From: a virus
Virus record (IMG/VR): IMGVR_UViG_3300046535_001734
Location: 1 to 60,798 of that record
Reading direction: 5' to 3' (one strand)
DNA length: 60,798 bases
Under the pieces are notes generated by a model, which was not told where the DNA came from, ran no database searches, and saw only the letters and a list, made by a program, of their open reading frames with translations. A program made the position numbers and the translations under genes. Shown here one piece after another: positions 49,604-56,375 of the stretch; positions within the stretch are counted from its first letter, which is position 1; each line of letters opens with the position of its first letter.

Positions 49604-51226
49604 CTATCGGCGGCCGCGGAGGCGTTGGTCGCGGTAGTTGGAGGTGCCGAGGCCCTGGGTGGAGGGGTCGGCGAGTTCGGTGAGGGCGTGGACGGCGGCG
49701 TCCATGCGGTCGGGTGAGTCCATGCCGGGGATCCAGGTGACCATCTGGCCCTCGAGGCGGGGGAATTCGCCGAGGTGGTGGACGAGGCCTTGGGCGTAGA
49801 GCTGGGCGATGGGTTCGGCGCGTAGCCGTTTGCCTTGCTTGGCGTGGACTTCGATGATCGATGGCATGAGGAGGCCGCGGGTTTCGCCTCGTTCGGCAAG
49901 CTCTTTCCAGGCCTGGCGGATGATCTGCTTGGCCATGTCGCCGCCGAAGTTGGCTTCGACGACGATGGCGTCGGCCTGGTACTCGATGGCGAGTTGGCAG
50001 GCGGCGAGGCCCCAGGTGTCGGCGCCCATGCGGTCGGATGCGTCGGCGAGGAGGTAGAGGTGGCCTTCGCGGTCGCGTCCTGCTGCGCACAGGCCGGCTT
50101 CGTCGTTTCCGTCTCCTTCTCCGCCGGCGTGGTCGACGGCGACGATGCTGCGGGTGAGGTCGATGCCGCGGAACGCCATGGGGGTGATGCGGTGGTCGGT
50201 GATCCATGGCCATTTCCACACGCCGCCCTCGAGTGGGCGGGGTTTTTGCATGTAGAGGGACCACCAGACGCGTTCCCCGACGGCGCGGCGGATCTTCTGG
50301 AGGGCTTTGGTGCCGTAGCGGATGGGCCACAGGGGGCGGCCGATGTCGCGGCCGAGGGCGTCGTTTTCGCTGTCGGCGATGGCGGGGAGGTCGAGGATGG
50401 TCCAGTCGTCGGCGTCTTCTCCGGCGAGGATGCGGCCGGCGAGGTCCTGTTCGTGCCAGCGGGTCTGGATGACCAGGATGGATCCGCCGGGTTCGATGCG
50501 GGTGTTGAGGACGGATGTCCACCAGTCCCACAGGCGGCGCCGCATGGTGGGGGATTCGGCGTCGGCGGCGTCTTTGATGGGGTCGTCGACGACGGCGAGG
50601 TGGGCGCCCTTGCCGGTGAGGCCGCCGCCGACGCCTGCGGTGACGAGGCCGCCTTCGAGGCGTTCGCCGGTGTCGGGGTCGGCGAGGTCGAACCGGTTCG
50701 CCGCTTTGCTGCCGGAGTGGAGGGCGAGGCCGATCTGGGGGCCGTAGGAGACGATCGCGTCGCGGATCCACCGTCCGTGGTCGTCGGCGAGGTCCGCGGA
50801 GTATGAGGCGATCATGACGCGGTGGTCGGGGTGCCTCGACAGGTACCAGAGCGGCGCCCACCGGGCCGCACGCCGGCTTTTGCCGTGCCGCGGAGGCATG
50901 GTGATGAGGACCTTGCGGGGCCGGCCGCGGGCGATGTCGCGGAACACCTGGTCGATCAGGTCCAGGTGGCGGGCCTGCTTCTCCTTCCCGTCGGTGAGGA
51001 TCGCCGACATGGCGCCCGGCGACCGCTTGAGGGCCATGTCGCGTTCGACCCCGGCGAGGACGGTGCGGACCTCTCCACTGGCCCGGCAGGCGATATGGCG
51101 GCGCTGAGCCCGGTTCAGGCGCCGGTACTGGGCGACCAGTTGGAGTAGCTCCTCCGCTCCCTGGACGACGTCATCAACGTCCTCGTCGTGCCCCGGGCCG
51201 ACGTCAGGTGTCGTCGCTGTGGTCAT
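49604..51226 (-). CDS. Terminase large subunit, 540 aa
   Basis: ATPase motifs are Walker A PPRHGKS (111-117) and Walker B LAVVDDP (210-216); the arginine region and SILVIQTRWHEQDLAGRILA follow. The RNase-H-like nuclease domain shows VAVDHAGGEGDG, DAIVVEANFGG and RMDAAVHALTELAD with the three acidic residues. It powers DNA packaging and cuts the concatemer. It overlaps the small subunit gene by 23 bp. Confidence 0.93.
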   Translation of the reverse strand: MTTATTPDVGPGHDEDVDDVVQGAEELLQLVAQYRRLNRAQRRHIACRASGEVRTVLAGVERDMALKRSPGAMSAILTDGKEKQARHLDLIDQVFRDIARGRPRKVLITMPPRHGKSRRAARWAPLWYLSRHPDHRVMIASYSADLADDHGRWIRDAIVSYGPQIGLALHSGSKAANRFDLADPDTGERLEGGLVTAGVGGGLTGKGAHLAVVDDPIKDAADAESPTMRRRLWDWWTSVLNTRIEPGGSILVIQTRWHEQDLAGRILAGEDADDWTILDLPAIADSENDALGRDIGRPLWPIRYGTKALQKIRRAVGERVWWSLYMQKPRPLEGGVWKWPWITDHRITPMAFRGIDLTRSIVAVDHAGGEGDGNDEAGLCAAGRDREGHLYLLADASDRMGADTWGLAACQLAIEYQADAIVVEANFGGDMAKQIIRQAWKELAERGETRGLLMPSIIEVHAKQGKRLRAEPIAQLYAQGLVHHLGEFPRLEGQMVTWIPGMDSPDRMDAAVHALTELADPSTQGLGTSNYRDQRLRGRR

Positions 51227-51707
51227 CCAGTGCGCCTTCGTCGCCCTCGTCGGGGGCTTCGTCGTCCTCGGGATCGGGGTCGCCTGCTGCTCCGATCAGG
51301 CTGCGGAGTTCGGCGATGCTGGCCTGGCTGATGGGGACGGCTCCCCCGCCGGGCCCGGACACCTCGGCGCGGATGGGTTCGGCCACCCCGTACAGGCGGA
51401 TCCGTTCGGCGATGAGCCGGCGGGCCGCCTCGACGGCCTTGAGGTCGCCCTTGAGCGCTTTGGGCCACACGGCGGCCAGGAGGCGTTCGAAGCGGGCTCC
51501 TTCGACCTCGCGCAGGTTCTCGACTGCTTCCTTCTCTTCCAGCCGGTTGCGCTGGATGGCGCGCCAGAAGTCTTTGCGGGCAGCGCCGTCGTCGGCGTAG
51601 TCGAGGCGGTCGGCGATGGCTTCGAAGTCCATGCCGGCGAGCTTCAGTGCGATGAGCTGCTTGCGTCGCTGCGCGGTGACGGCCTGCTGGGCTTTGGATG
51701 CGGGCAT
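51204..51707 (-). CDS. Terminase small subunit, 167 aa
   Basis: The N-terminal HTH region (RKQLIALKLAGMDFEAIADR) recognises the packaging site, a central coiled coil (LEEKEAVENLREVEGARFER) drives oligomerisation, and the segment ARRLIAERIRLYGVAEPIRA is characteristic of actinophage TerS. The C-terminal tail is acidic. The ATG overlaps the stop of a 29-codon gene (TGATG). Confidence 0.85.
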   Translation of the reverse strand: MPASKAQQAVTAQRRKQLIALKLAGMDFEAIADRLDYADDGAARKDFWRAIQRNRLEEKEAVENLREVEGARFERLLAAVWPKALKGDLKAVEAARRLIAERIRLYGVAEPIRAEVSGPGGGAVPISQASIAELRSLIGAAGDPDPEDDEAPDEGDEGALDDHSDDT

Positions 51708-51796
51708 CAGTCGTCACCGTCCTGGGCGGTGGTGAGGTCGTGTTCCTCGCCGGCTGCCTGCTGGTGGGTGTGGCTGCTGTGTGCGCTGGTGGTCAT
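51707..51796 (-). CDS. Leader-like small protein, 29 aa
   Basis: The ATG at 51796 has the leader GCGGGAGCCCCCACCGCC, nearly the same as that before the ParB-like gene at 55341, and its stop overlaps the TerS start (TGATG). The peptide is His/Ser/Thr-rich (SAHSSHTHQQAAGEEHDLTT). It may serve mainly to couple TerS translation to the late leader. Confidence 0.55.
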   Translation of the reverse strand: MTTSAHSSHTHQQAAGEEHDLTTAQDGDD

Positions 51797-51830
51797 GGCG
51801 GTGGGGGCTCCCGCTCGTATGTCTGACTGT

Positions 51831-51845
51831 CAGGCCCCGCGCCTG
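51831..51845 (-). promoter_or_regulatory. Late-gene start-associated element, copy 4
   Basis: The minus strand reads CAGGCGCGGGGCCTG, 34 nt before the 29-aa gene that leads into the terminase operon; GATCATC lies a few bases further upstream. Confidence 0.65.
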
Positions 51846-51953
51846 CTCCTGATGATCCCTGGTTTCCTCCGTTTCCTTCCCCCAGCAGGGGTGTTGCGCG
51901 TGGCCGGGAGGGGGGCCGGGTCGCGGGCCGGCGGGCGGTGCTGCTCCCCGAAT

Positions 51954-51982
51954 TAGGTTGTCCATCTCATGTTGACGGCCCA
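51954..51982 (+). promoter_or_regulatory. Dyad operator, weakest copy
   Basis: TAGGTTGTC-N11-GACGGCCCA: the left half is a perfect match and the right half matches 6 of 9. It lies between the terminase operon and the plus-strand unit starting at 52038. Confidence 0.45.
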
Positions 51983-51994
51983 TCGGGGCTCCGT

Positions 51995-52023
51995 TAGATT
52001 GTCCATATCAACACGACAACCTA
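51995..52023 (+). promoter_or_regulatory. Dyad operator before the 52038 gene
   Basis: TAGATTGTC-N11-GACAACCTA, an inverted repeat ending 14 nt before the start and directly before the GGAGGG ribosome binding site. Confidence 0.65.
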
Positions 52024-52037
52024 CGGAGGGAGCACCG

Positions 52038-52442
52038 ATGCAGAACCTGCGGAGCCTGACGGACAACCAGCTCGCCGAGGTGTACAGCGACGGCGACGAG
52101 GCCACCCAGGCCGCGGTGCTCCGCGAGGCCGCCCGCAGGGACCGCAAGGACGCACAGACCGCCCGCGACAAGGCCCGCTGGGCGGCCGTGAACGACCAGT
52201 GGATGAGCTGGGCCGAAGCGCAGTTCGCCGCCGCCGAGGCCGAGTGCCGCGGATACCTGCTCAACAAGGCCGGCCAGGCCGAGGGCATGACCCCGTGGAC
52301 GCTGTGGACCGGCCCCGCAGCCCGCGCGACGCGGTACGCCTCCGAGGAGCTGCTGGAGTTCTGGGACACCCACCCGCGCCTGACCGTCAGCGAGTACCGC
52401 AACGAGCTGCGCCGCGCGAACCACGACCAGCCGGCCGCCTGA
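52038..52442 (+). CDS. Hypothetical protein, 134 aa
   Basis: The ATG at 52038 follows GGAGGG by 7 nt. The N-terminal part reads like a short HTH or coiled helix (LRSLTDNQLAEVYSDGDEAT), followed by a charged helix rich in Arg/Asp/Lys and a Trp-rich middle. No family recognised. It starts the plus-strand unit with its own dyad operator, so it is probably expressed at a different time from the virion genes. Confidence 0.68.
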   Translation: MQNLRSLTDNQLAEVYSDGDEATQAAVLREAARRDRKDAQTARDKARWAAVNDQWMSWAEAQFAAAEAECRGYLLNKAGQAEGMTPWTLWTGPAARATRYASEELLEFWDTHPRLTVSEYRNELRRANHDQPAA

Positions 52443-52475
52443 ACCGCCCATCCCACCCGCCGAAAGGACACGACC

Positions 52476-52811
52476 ATGACCGACTCCTCCTCCACCACCC
52501 GCTTCCAGGCCCGCAAGGCGCGCTCCGGCTGGTACGTCCAGGACTCCGTCACGGGCGACGTGTGGACGGGACTGTCCCGGCCCGGTGTGGACAACCTGAT
52601 CGGCCACCTCGCCAAGGACAGGGCGTCCGCCCCGGTGGTCACGGCGGTCGCGGACGAGCCCGCCACCGCGGACGAGCCCGGCCAGCAGCCGCTGTGGGTG
52701 GAGATGATGGGCGCGGACTTCGGCGAGAGCCGTGGGCCGGTGCAGGGTTCGCTGTTCCAGGCTCCGGATGCGTGCGGAACGCTGGACCTGTTCGCCGCCA
52801 TGGGCGAGTAG
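52476..52811 (+). CDS. Hypothetical protein, 111 aa
   Basis: It lies 33 nt after the 134-aa gene, in the same transcript, with the ribosome binding site GAAAGGA. The product has a short beta motif (FQARKARSGWYVQDSVTGDV) and an acidic linker, and ends in PDACGTLDLFAAMGE. No family recognised. Confidence 0.65.
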   Translation: MTDSSSTTRFQARKARSGWYVQDSVTGDVWTGLSRPGVDNLIGHLAKDRASAPVVTAVADEPATADEPGQQPLWVEMMGADFGESRGPVQGSLFQAPDACGTLDLFAAMGE

Positions 52812-52837
52812 CTTGTCTCTATCAGAACGACTATCTA
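52809..52837 (+). promoter_or_regulatory. Dyad operator before the HTH gene
   Basis: TAGCTTGTC-N11-GACTATCTA, same 11-nt spacing as the other copies, lying between the stop at 52811 and the GGAGG of the HTH gene. Confidence 0.6.
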
Positions 52838-52848
52838 TGGAGGTTGTG

Positions 52849-53208
52849 ATGGGTGCTGAGCCCGCAGGGCTGCCGGACGCCGACGAGCTGATCGCCGTGG
52901 CGCAGGGGGCGCTGGCCGGCGGCACGGCCGACGACGCGCGCCGCGCGCTGGACGCTTACGCCCCGGCCGTCGACACGCTGGTCGATGCGGCCGCGGCCGC
53001 GGCGTGGCTGGGCATCTCGCCATCCTCCATCTACCGCGAGCGCTCGCGCGAGCGCGCGGACGGGACGCCCGGCTGGCCCGACCCGGACAGGAAGTTCGGC
53101 CGGTCGGGGGTCTGGAGCTACCGGACGCTGGTGCTGCACCGGGCGACGATGCCGGGCCGGGGTTCGGCCGGCCGGGGTCGTCCGCGTCGGGCCGGCCAGT
53201 CGGGTTGA
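52849..53208 (+). CDS. HTH DNA-binding protein, 119 aa
   Basis: The ATG at 52849 follows GGAGG by 5 nt. The central segment AAAAAWLGISPSSIYRERSR is a MerR/excisionase-type HTH, followed by a wing (RKFGRSGVWSYRTLVLHRAT) and a basic Gly/Arg tail. The gene has a dyad operator directly upstream and lies among other genes with the same operator, so it is a good candidate for the regulator of this set or an excisionase. DNA binding is inferred from pattern. Confidence 0.68.
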   Translation: MGAEPAGLPDADELIAVAQGALAGGTADDARRALDAYAPAVDTLVDAAAAAAWLGISPSSIYRERSRERADGTPGWPDPDRKFGRSGVWSYRTLVLHRATMPGRGSAGRGRPRRAGQSG

Positions 53209-53228
53209 CGGGGTTCTCACCCGGAAGA

Positions 53229-53257
53229 TAGGTTGTCCATATGGACGAGACAAGCTT
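53229..53257 (+). promoter_or_regulatory. Dyad operator over the ASCH gene start
   Basis: TAGGTTGTC-N11-GACAAGCTT spans the ATG at 53241, so a bound protein would block initiation directly. Confidence 0.6.
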
Positions 53258-53681
53258 TCAGGATGCCCTGTTCGCCACGGACACCGAGCCCACGCCGTAC
53301 GTGCTCACCGTGAAGCAGCCCTGGGCGTGGGCCATCATCCACGCGGGCAAGGACGTCGAAAACCGCAGCAGGCCTGTCAACTACCGGGGCAAGCTGCTCA
53401 TCCAGGCTGGCAAGAGCTACGCCCCCGAGGGTGACAAGTACCTGCGCGATCTGGGCATCACTCCCCCGGCCGACCTGCCGCGCGGCTGCATCATCGGCTC
53501 TGTCGAGGTCGTCGGCTCCACCAGCCGGTCCACCTCCGAGTGGGCCATGGACGGATACCAGCACTGGCTGCTCGCCGACCCGAAGCCTGCTGCGCAGCTC
53601 CTGCCGTGCCGGGGATCGCTGAGCATGTTCCGCGCCCCCGAGGGTTGGGAGCAGGCGTTCACGTCGCCTTCGGGGGCATGA
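53241..53681 (+). CDS. ASCH-domain protein, 146 aa
   Basis: The family signature is clear: VLTVKQPWAWAIIHAGKDVE, then NYRGKLLIQAGKSY, LPRGCIIGSVEVV and HWLLADPKPAAQLLPCRGSL. ASCH domains have a PUA-like fold and bind RNA or modified bases; some hydrolyse acetylated cytidine. In phages they occur with DNA base-modification genes. It is convergent with, and overlaps by 23 bp, the ABC-GNAT gene. Family firm; role here inferred. Confidence 0.82.
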   Translation: MDETSFQDALFATDTEPTPYVLTVKQPWAWAIIHAGKDVENRSRPVNYRGKLLIQAGKSYAPEGDKYLRDLGITPPADLPRGCIIGSVEVVGSTSRSTSEWAMDGYQHWLLADPKPAAQLLPCRGSLSMFRAPEGWEQAFTSPSGA

Positions 53682-54750
53682 ACTCGAAACTGCGCGTGAG
53701 AAGGCGTCGGGGGTCGGAGTAGCGCTTCCTCAGCGAGCCCGTGAGGCTCTTGCCGGGCTTTCCTGTACTCACCTTCCCGGTCTCGCGCCAGCGTGGGGAG
53801 CGCACGCAGTAGGCGATGACTGCCGGATGGGCGACAACTCGCCTGTAACGGCAGCCTTGCTGGTACAAGTGCTGGCCGATCCATTCGGAGATACGGCCGC
53901 TGATCCCCAGCCCCTGGTAGTCGGGCAGGACGACGGACCGGTGGTCCATCTTGATGTTCTTCGCCTGGGCGTGCGGGAAGTGCATGTAGGCGCTGAAGGC
54001 TACGAGGTCGTCACCGATGAAGCCGCCGAAGCAGCGTGCGGAGCGGTTCAGGTCGGCGCTCAGATAGTGATGGCGGCGAAACAGCGGCCAGACGGTGTGA
54101 TCGACCTGGTGGATGCGGAGTTCGAGCGCGGGGTGGGGTTGAACCTGCCTCCACGCGAAGGAGTTGGCCGCGACGTCGAACACCCAGTCGGGCTGGAGCC
54201 AGTCGGTGACGTCGTAGTGGCAGGTGACGGCGACGAACTGGCGGTCCTGGCGGCGCACTGCCTTTTGCACCGTGTGGGAGGCGACCTTGGCGACCTGACG
54301 GTCGACGACCGAGGTGAACTCGTCGACGACGACCAGGCCGTCGGTCTCGGCGAGGGAGCGGGCGATGGAGGCACGGAACGCCTCGCCGTTGGACAGCGTG
54401 TGGTGCGGGCGCATCCACGCGGGCGGTGAGCCGAGGCCGACCGAGGTGAGCAGACCGATGATGTCCTTGATGCTCATGCTGGCCGGGAAGTCGTCGAGCA
54501 GCGACGCGTCCGGGGACCATACATAGTTCGCGGCCATCTCCTCGGGCCACACGTGCCGGGCCAGGGTGGACTTGCCTGCTCCGGAGGGTCCGACGATGAG
54601 ACCGACGTTCCAGGGCCGGTCCTCGATGGGCAGGTTCGCGTCGAGGGTGTGGCCGGCTTTCTGCTCGATCGGGACGTCGAACATGCCGGCCATCTGCAGG
54701 ACGCGGGCGGAGCTGCAGACGGTGGTGCTGACGTTGACTTGTGCGCGCAT
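53659..54750 (-). CDS. ABC-type ATPase fused to GNAT/Mom-like acyltransferase domain, 363 aa
   Basis: Residues 45-190 are an ABC ATPase without membrane segments: Walker A GPSGAGKST (54-62), signature-like LSNGE (119-123), Walker B DGLVVVDE (137-144) and switch His178 in AVTCHYD. Residues about 208-325 are GNAT-like with the motif A block RSVVLPDYQGLGISGRISEW and an upstream HHYLS segment like that of Mu Mom-type enzymes. Proteins of this design (COG2401-like) occur in phages and archaea. With the adjacent ParB-fold and ASCH genes it forms a candidate DNA base-modification or anti-restriction unit. Domains firm; chemistry unknown. Confidence 0.78.
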   Translation of the reverse strand: MRAQVNVSTTVCSSARVLQMAGMFDVPIEQKAGHTLDANLPIEDRPWNVGLIVGPSGAGKSTLARHVWPEEMAANYVWSPDASLLDDFPASMSIKDIIGLLTSVGLGSPPAWMRPHHTLSNGEAFRASIARSLAETDGLVVVDEFTSVVDRQVAKVASHTVQKAVRRQDRQFVAVTCHYDVTDWLQPDWVFDVAANSFAWRQVQPHPALELRIHQVDHTVWPLFRRHHYLSADLNRSARCFGGFIGDDLVAFSAYMHFPHAQAKNIKMDHRSVVLPDYQGLGISGRISEWIGQHLYQQGCRYRRVVAHPAVIAYCVRSPRWRETGKVSTGKPGKSLTGSLRKRYSDPRRLLTRSFEFMPPKAT

Positions 54751-54765
54751 GCCGGGGTGTCCCTT

Positions 54766-55341
54766 CTATGCCATGAGGGCGCGGACGCGGCGCCCTTCGG
54801 CGGCCAGCCGCTCGAGGAGTTCGGTCTGCTGCTGCTCGTCCAGGCATTCGACGATGACGCCCCACGTTGCTTCGGTGTCCTCGATGGGGGCGTCGCCCTC
54901 TTCGGGGAGCTGCGGGGGGACGATCAGTGCGGCGACGTCTTCGTCGGTGTATCCGGTGCCTTCGTAGTCGCCGTCGAGGTAGGAGATGAGTTCGGCGAGG
55001 GCGTCTTTGTCGTTCTCTCCGAGCTCGGCGGTGCGGTTGTCGGCGAGGTTGATCCGGCGGGCGGTGTTGTCGTCGCAGACGACGACTTCGCAGCGGGCTG
55101 TCTCGTGCCCTTCGGCGGCGAGCCCCTGCATGGTGTGGTTGCCGGCCAGGACAATGAGGGGGCCGTCAGGGATTTCCCGGACGACGAGCGACCTGTACTG
55201 GCCGTTGCGGCGGAGGGATTTGCGGATGGCGTCGACGTCGCCGCGTTTCGCGTTGCCGGGGAACGGGGTGAGTTCATCCAGGGGGATGTCGGCGGTGCGG
55301 ACGTAGGTGACGCCGGCGTCGGAGTCGGTGCTTTCGGTCAT
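54766..55341 (-). CDS. ParB-fold protein of the modification module, 191 aa
   Basis: A ParB/Srx-type N-terminal domain is seen without the ParB HTH: IPLDELTPFPGNAKRGDVDA, RRNGQYRSLVVREI, and LAGNHTMQGLAAEGH in place of GERR. It continues with INLADNRTAELGENDKDALA. This is distinct from the partition ParB at 3901-5004. ParB-like domains of this type may act as nucleotide-dependent enzymes or DNA-binding parts and often accompany phage DNA-modifying genes. It is 15 bp upstream of the ABC-GNAT gene in one operon, under a late-gene element. Confidence 0.8.
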   Translation of the reverse strand: MTESTDSDAGVTYVRTADIPLDELTPFPGNAKRGDVDAIRKSLRRNGQYRSLVVREIPDGPLIVLAGNHTMQGLAAEGHETARCEVVVCDDNTARRINLADNRTAELGENDKDALAELISYLDGDYEGTGYTDEDVAALIVPPQLPEEGDAPIEDTEATWGVIVECLDEQQQTELLERLAAEGRRVRALMA

Positions 55342-55369
55342 GGCGGTGGGGCTCCCGCTGTGTGGTTGT

Positions 55370-55384
55370 CAGGCCCCGCGCCTG
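55370..55384 (-). promoter_or_regulatory. Late-gene start-associated element, copy 5
   Basis: The minus strand reads CAGGCGCGGGGCCTG, 28 nt before the ParB-fold gene, preceded by GATCATC. The leader down to the ATG is nearly the same as at 51796. Confidence 0.65.
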
Positions 55385-55443
55385 TCACAGATGATCGCCG
55401 ATTTCCGTGGTTCTGTTCCCTGCGCCCTGGTTGGGGCGTCACG

Positions 55444-56151
55444 ATGCCCGGCATGAGAGATGTGCGTGTGAGGGGGGCTGTGGCGGCGTGTGTGGCTGCT
55501 GCGGTGGTGGTGTTGGCGGGTTGCGGGGGCGGATCGGACGACGGCGGGAAGTCGAAGGCGTCGCCGTCGGTGTCGGCGGTGGGTTCGTCGCCGCCTGCTG
55601 AGGTGGAGCCGTCGCCGACGTATCCGCCGGGCCCGGAGGGGGATGTGGACCGGGCCGTGGATGAGGCGGGTCTGGTGTATGACGATTCGTCGTACACCGA
55701 TGCGGCCGCGTTCGTGCAGGACATCTGCGACTCGATGGTGACGCAGTCGAAGAACTGGAACCCGGCGCAGTGGCTGGCGGAGGGTGGCTATCTCGGGGAT
55801 GACGGGGAGCAGATCCTGGATGTGGGGGTGCCGAAGCTGTGCCCGCGGTGGAAGTCGGCGTTGAAGCAGGCGGAGGCGGGGACGTACGTGCGGTTCATCT
55901 CGTCTGGGGAGTTCGAGGTGAAGGCGGATCCGGCGCCGTATGACTCTGACAGCGATTCGGATGTTGAGGAGATCAAGGCGGGCACGTATGTGGCGCGGGG
56001 GCATTTCTCGGACTGCTACTGGGAGCGGACCGGGGCGGACGGTCAGATTATTGAGAATCGTGCGGTGACTCAGGCGACGCGGATGACGGTGACGTTGCGG
56101 GTTGGGGAGCTGTTCTCGAATGACTGCGGGACGTTTCGGCCGGTCGGCTGA
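55444..56151 (+). CDS. Lipoprotein, 235 aa
   Basis: A signal peptide ends in a lipobox VVVLAGC (Cys about 26), so the protein is exported and anchored to the outer face of the membrane. A Ser/Pro-rich linker follows, then a folded domain with WRSALKQAEAGTYVRFISSG-like order (KSALKQAEAGTYVRFISSG) and several Cys. It is the only plus-strand gene between two minus-strand operons and faces away from the ParB-fold gene. Prophage lipoproteins often block superinfecting phages; that role is inferred. Confidence 0.75.
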   Translation: MPGMRDVRVRGAVAACVAAAVVVLAGCGGGSDDGGKSKASPSVSAVGSSPPAEVEPSPTYPPGPEGDVDRAVDEAGLVYDDSSYTDAAAFVQDICDSMVTQSKNWNPAQWLAEGGYLGDDGEQILDVGVPKLCPRWKSALKQAEAGTYVRFISSGEFEVKADPAPYDSDSDSDVEEIKAGTYVARGHFSDCYWERTGADGQIIENRAVTQATRMTVTLRVGELFSNDCGTFRPVG

Positions 56152-56375
56152 CCGATCCCGGATACGCGAAGGTCCCCGCCGCGCTCCCGGGGGGTGGGGT
56201 GCGGGCGGGGCCGGGTGCTCGGCCTGCCTGGGGGGATGGGCGGGTTCGAGCGGTGGGGGTGTGGGGGTTACGGCCTGCCCCGCCCCGGCGCGGGGGTGCT
56301 AGGACGGGACAGGCTGTGCACTTTTGATGGTGGGGTATGGCCGCGCGTTTGTCCGAGGCGCTTCCCCTCTGGGTG

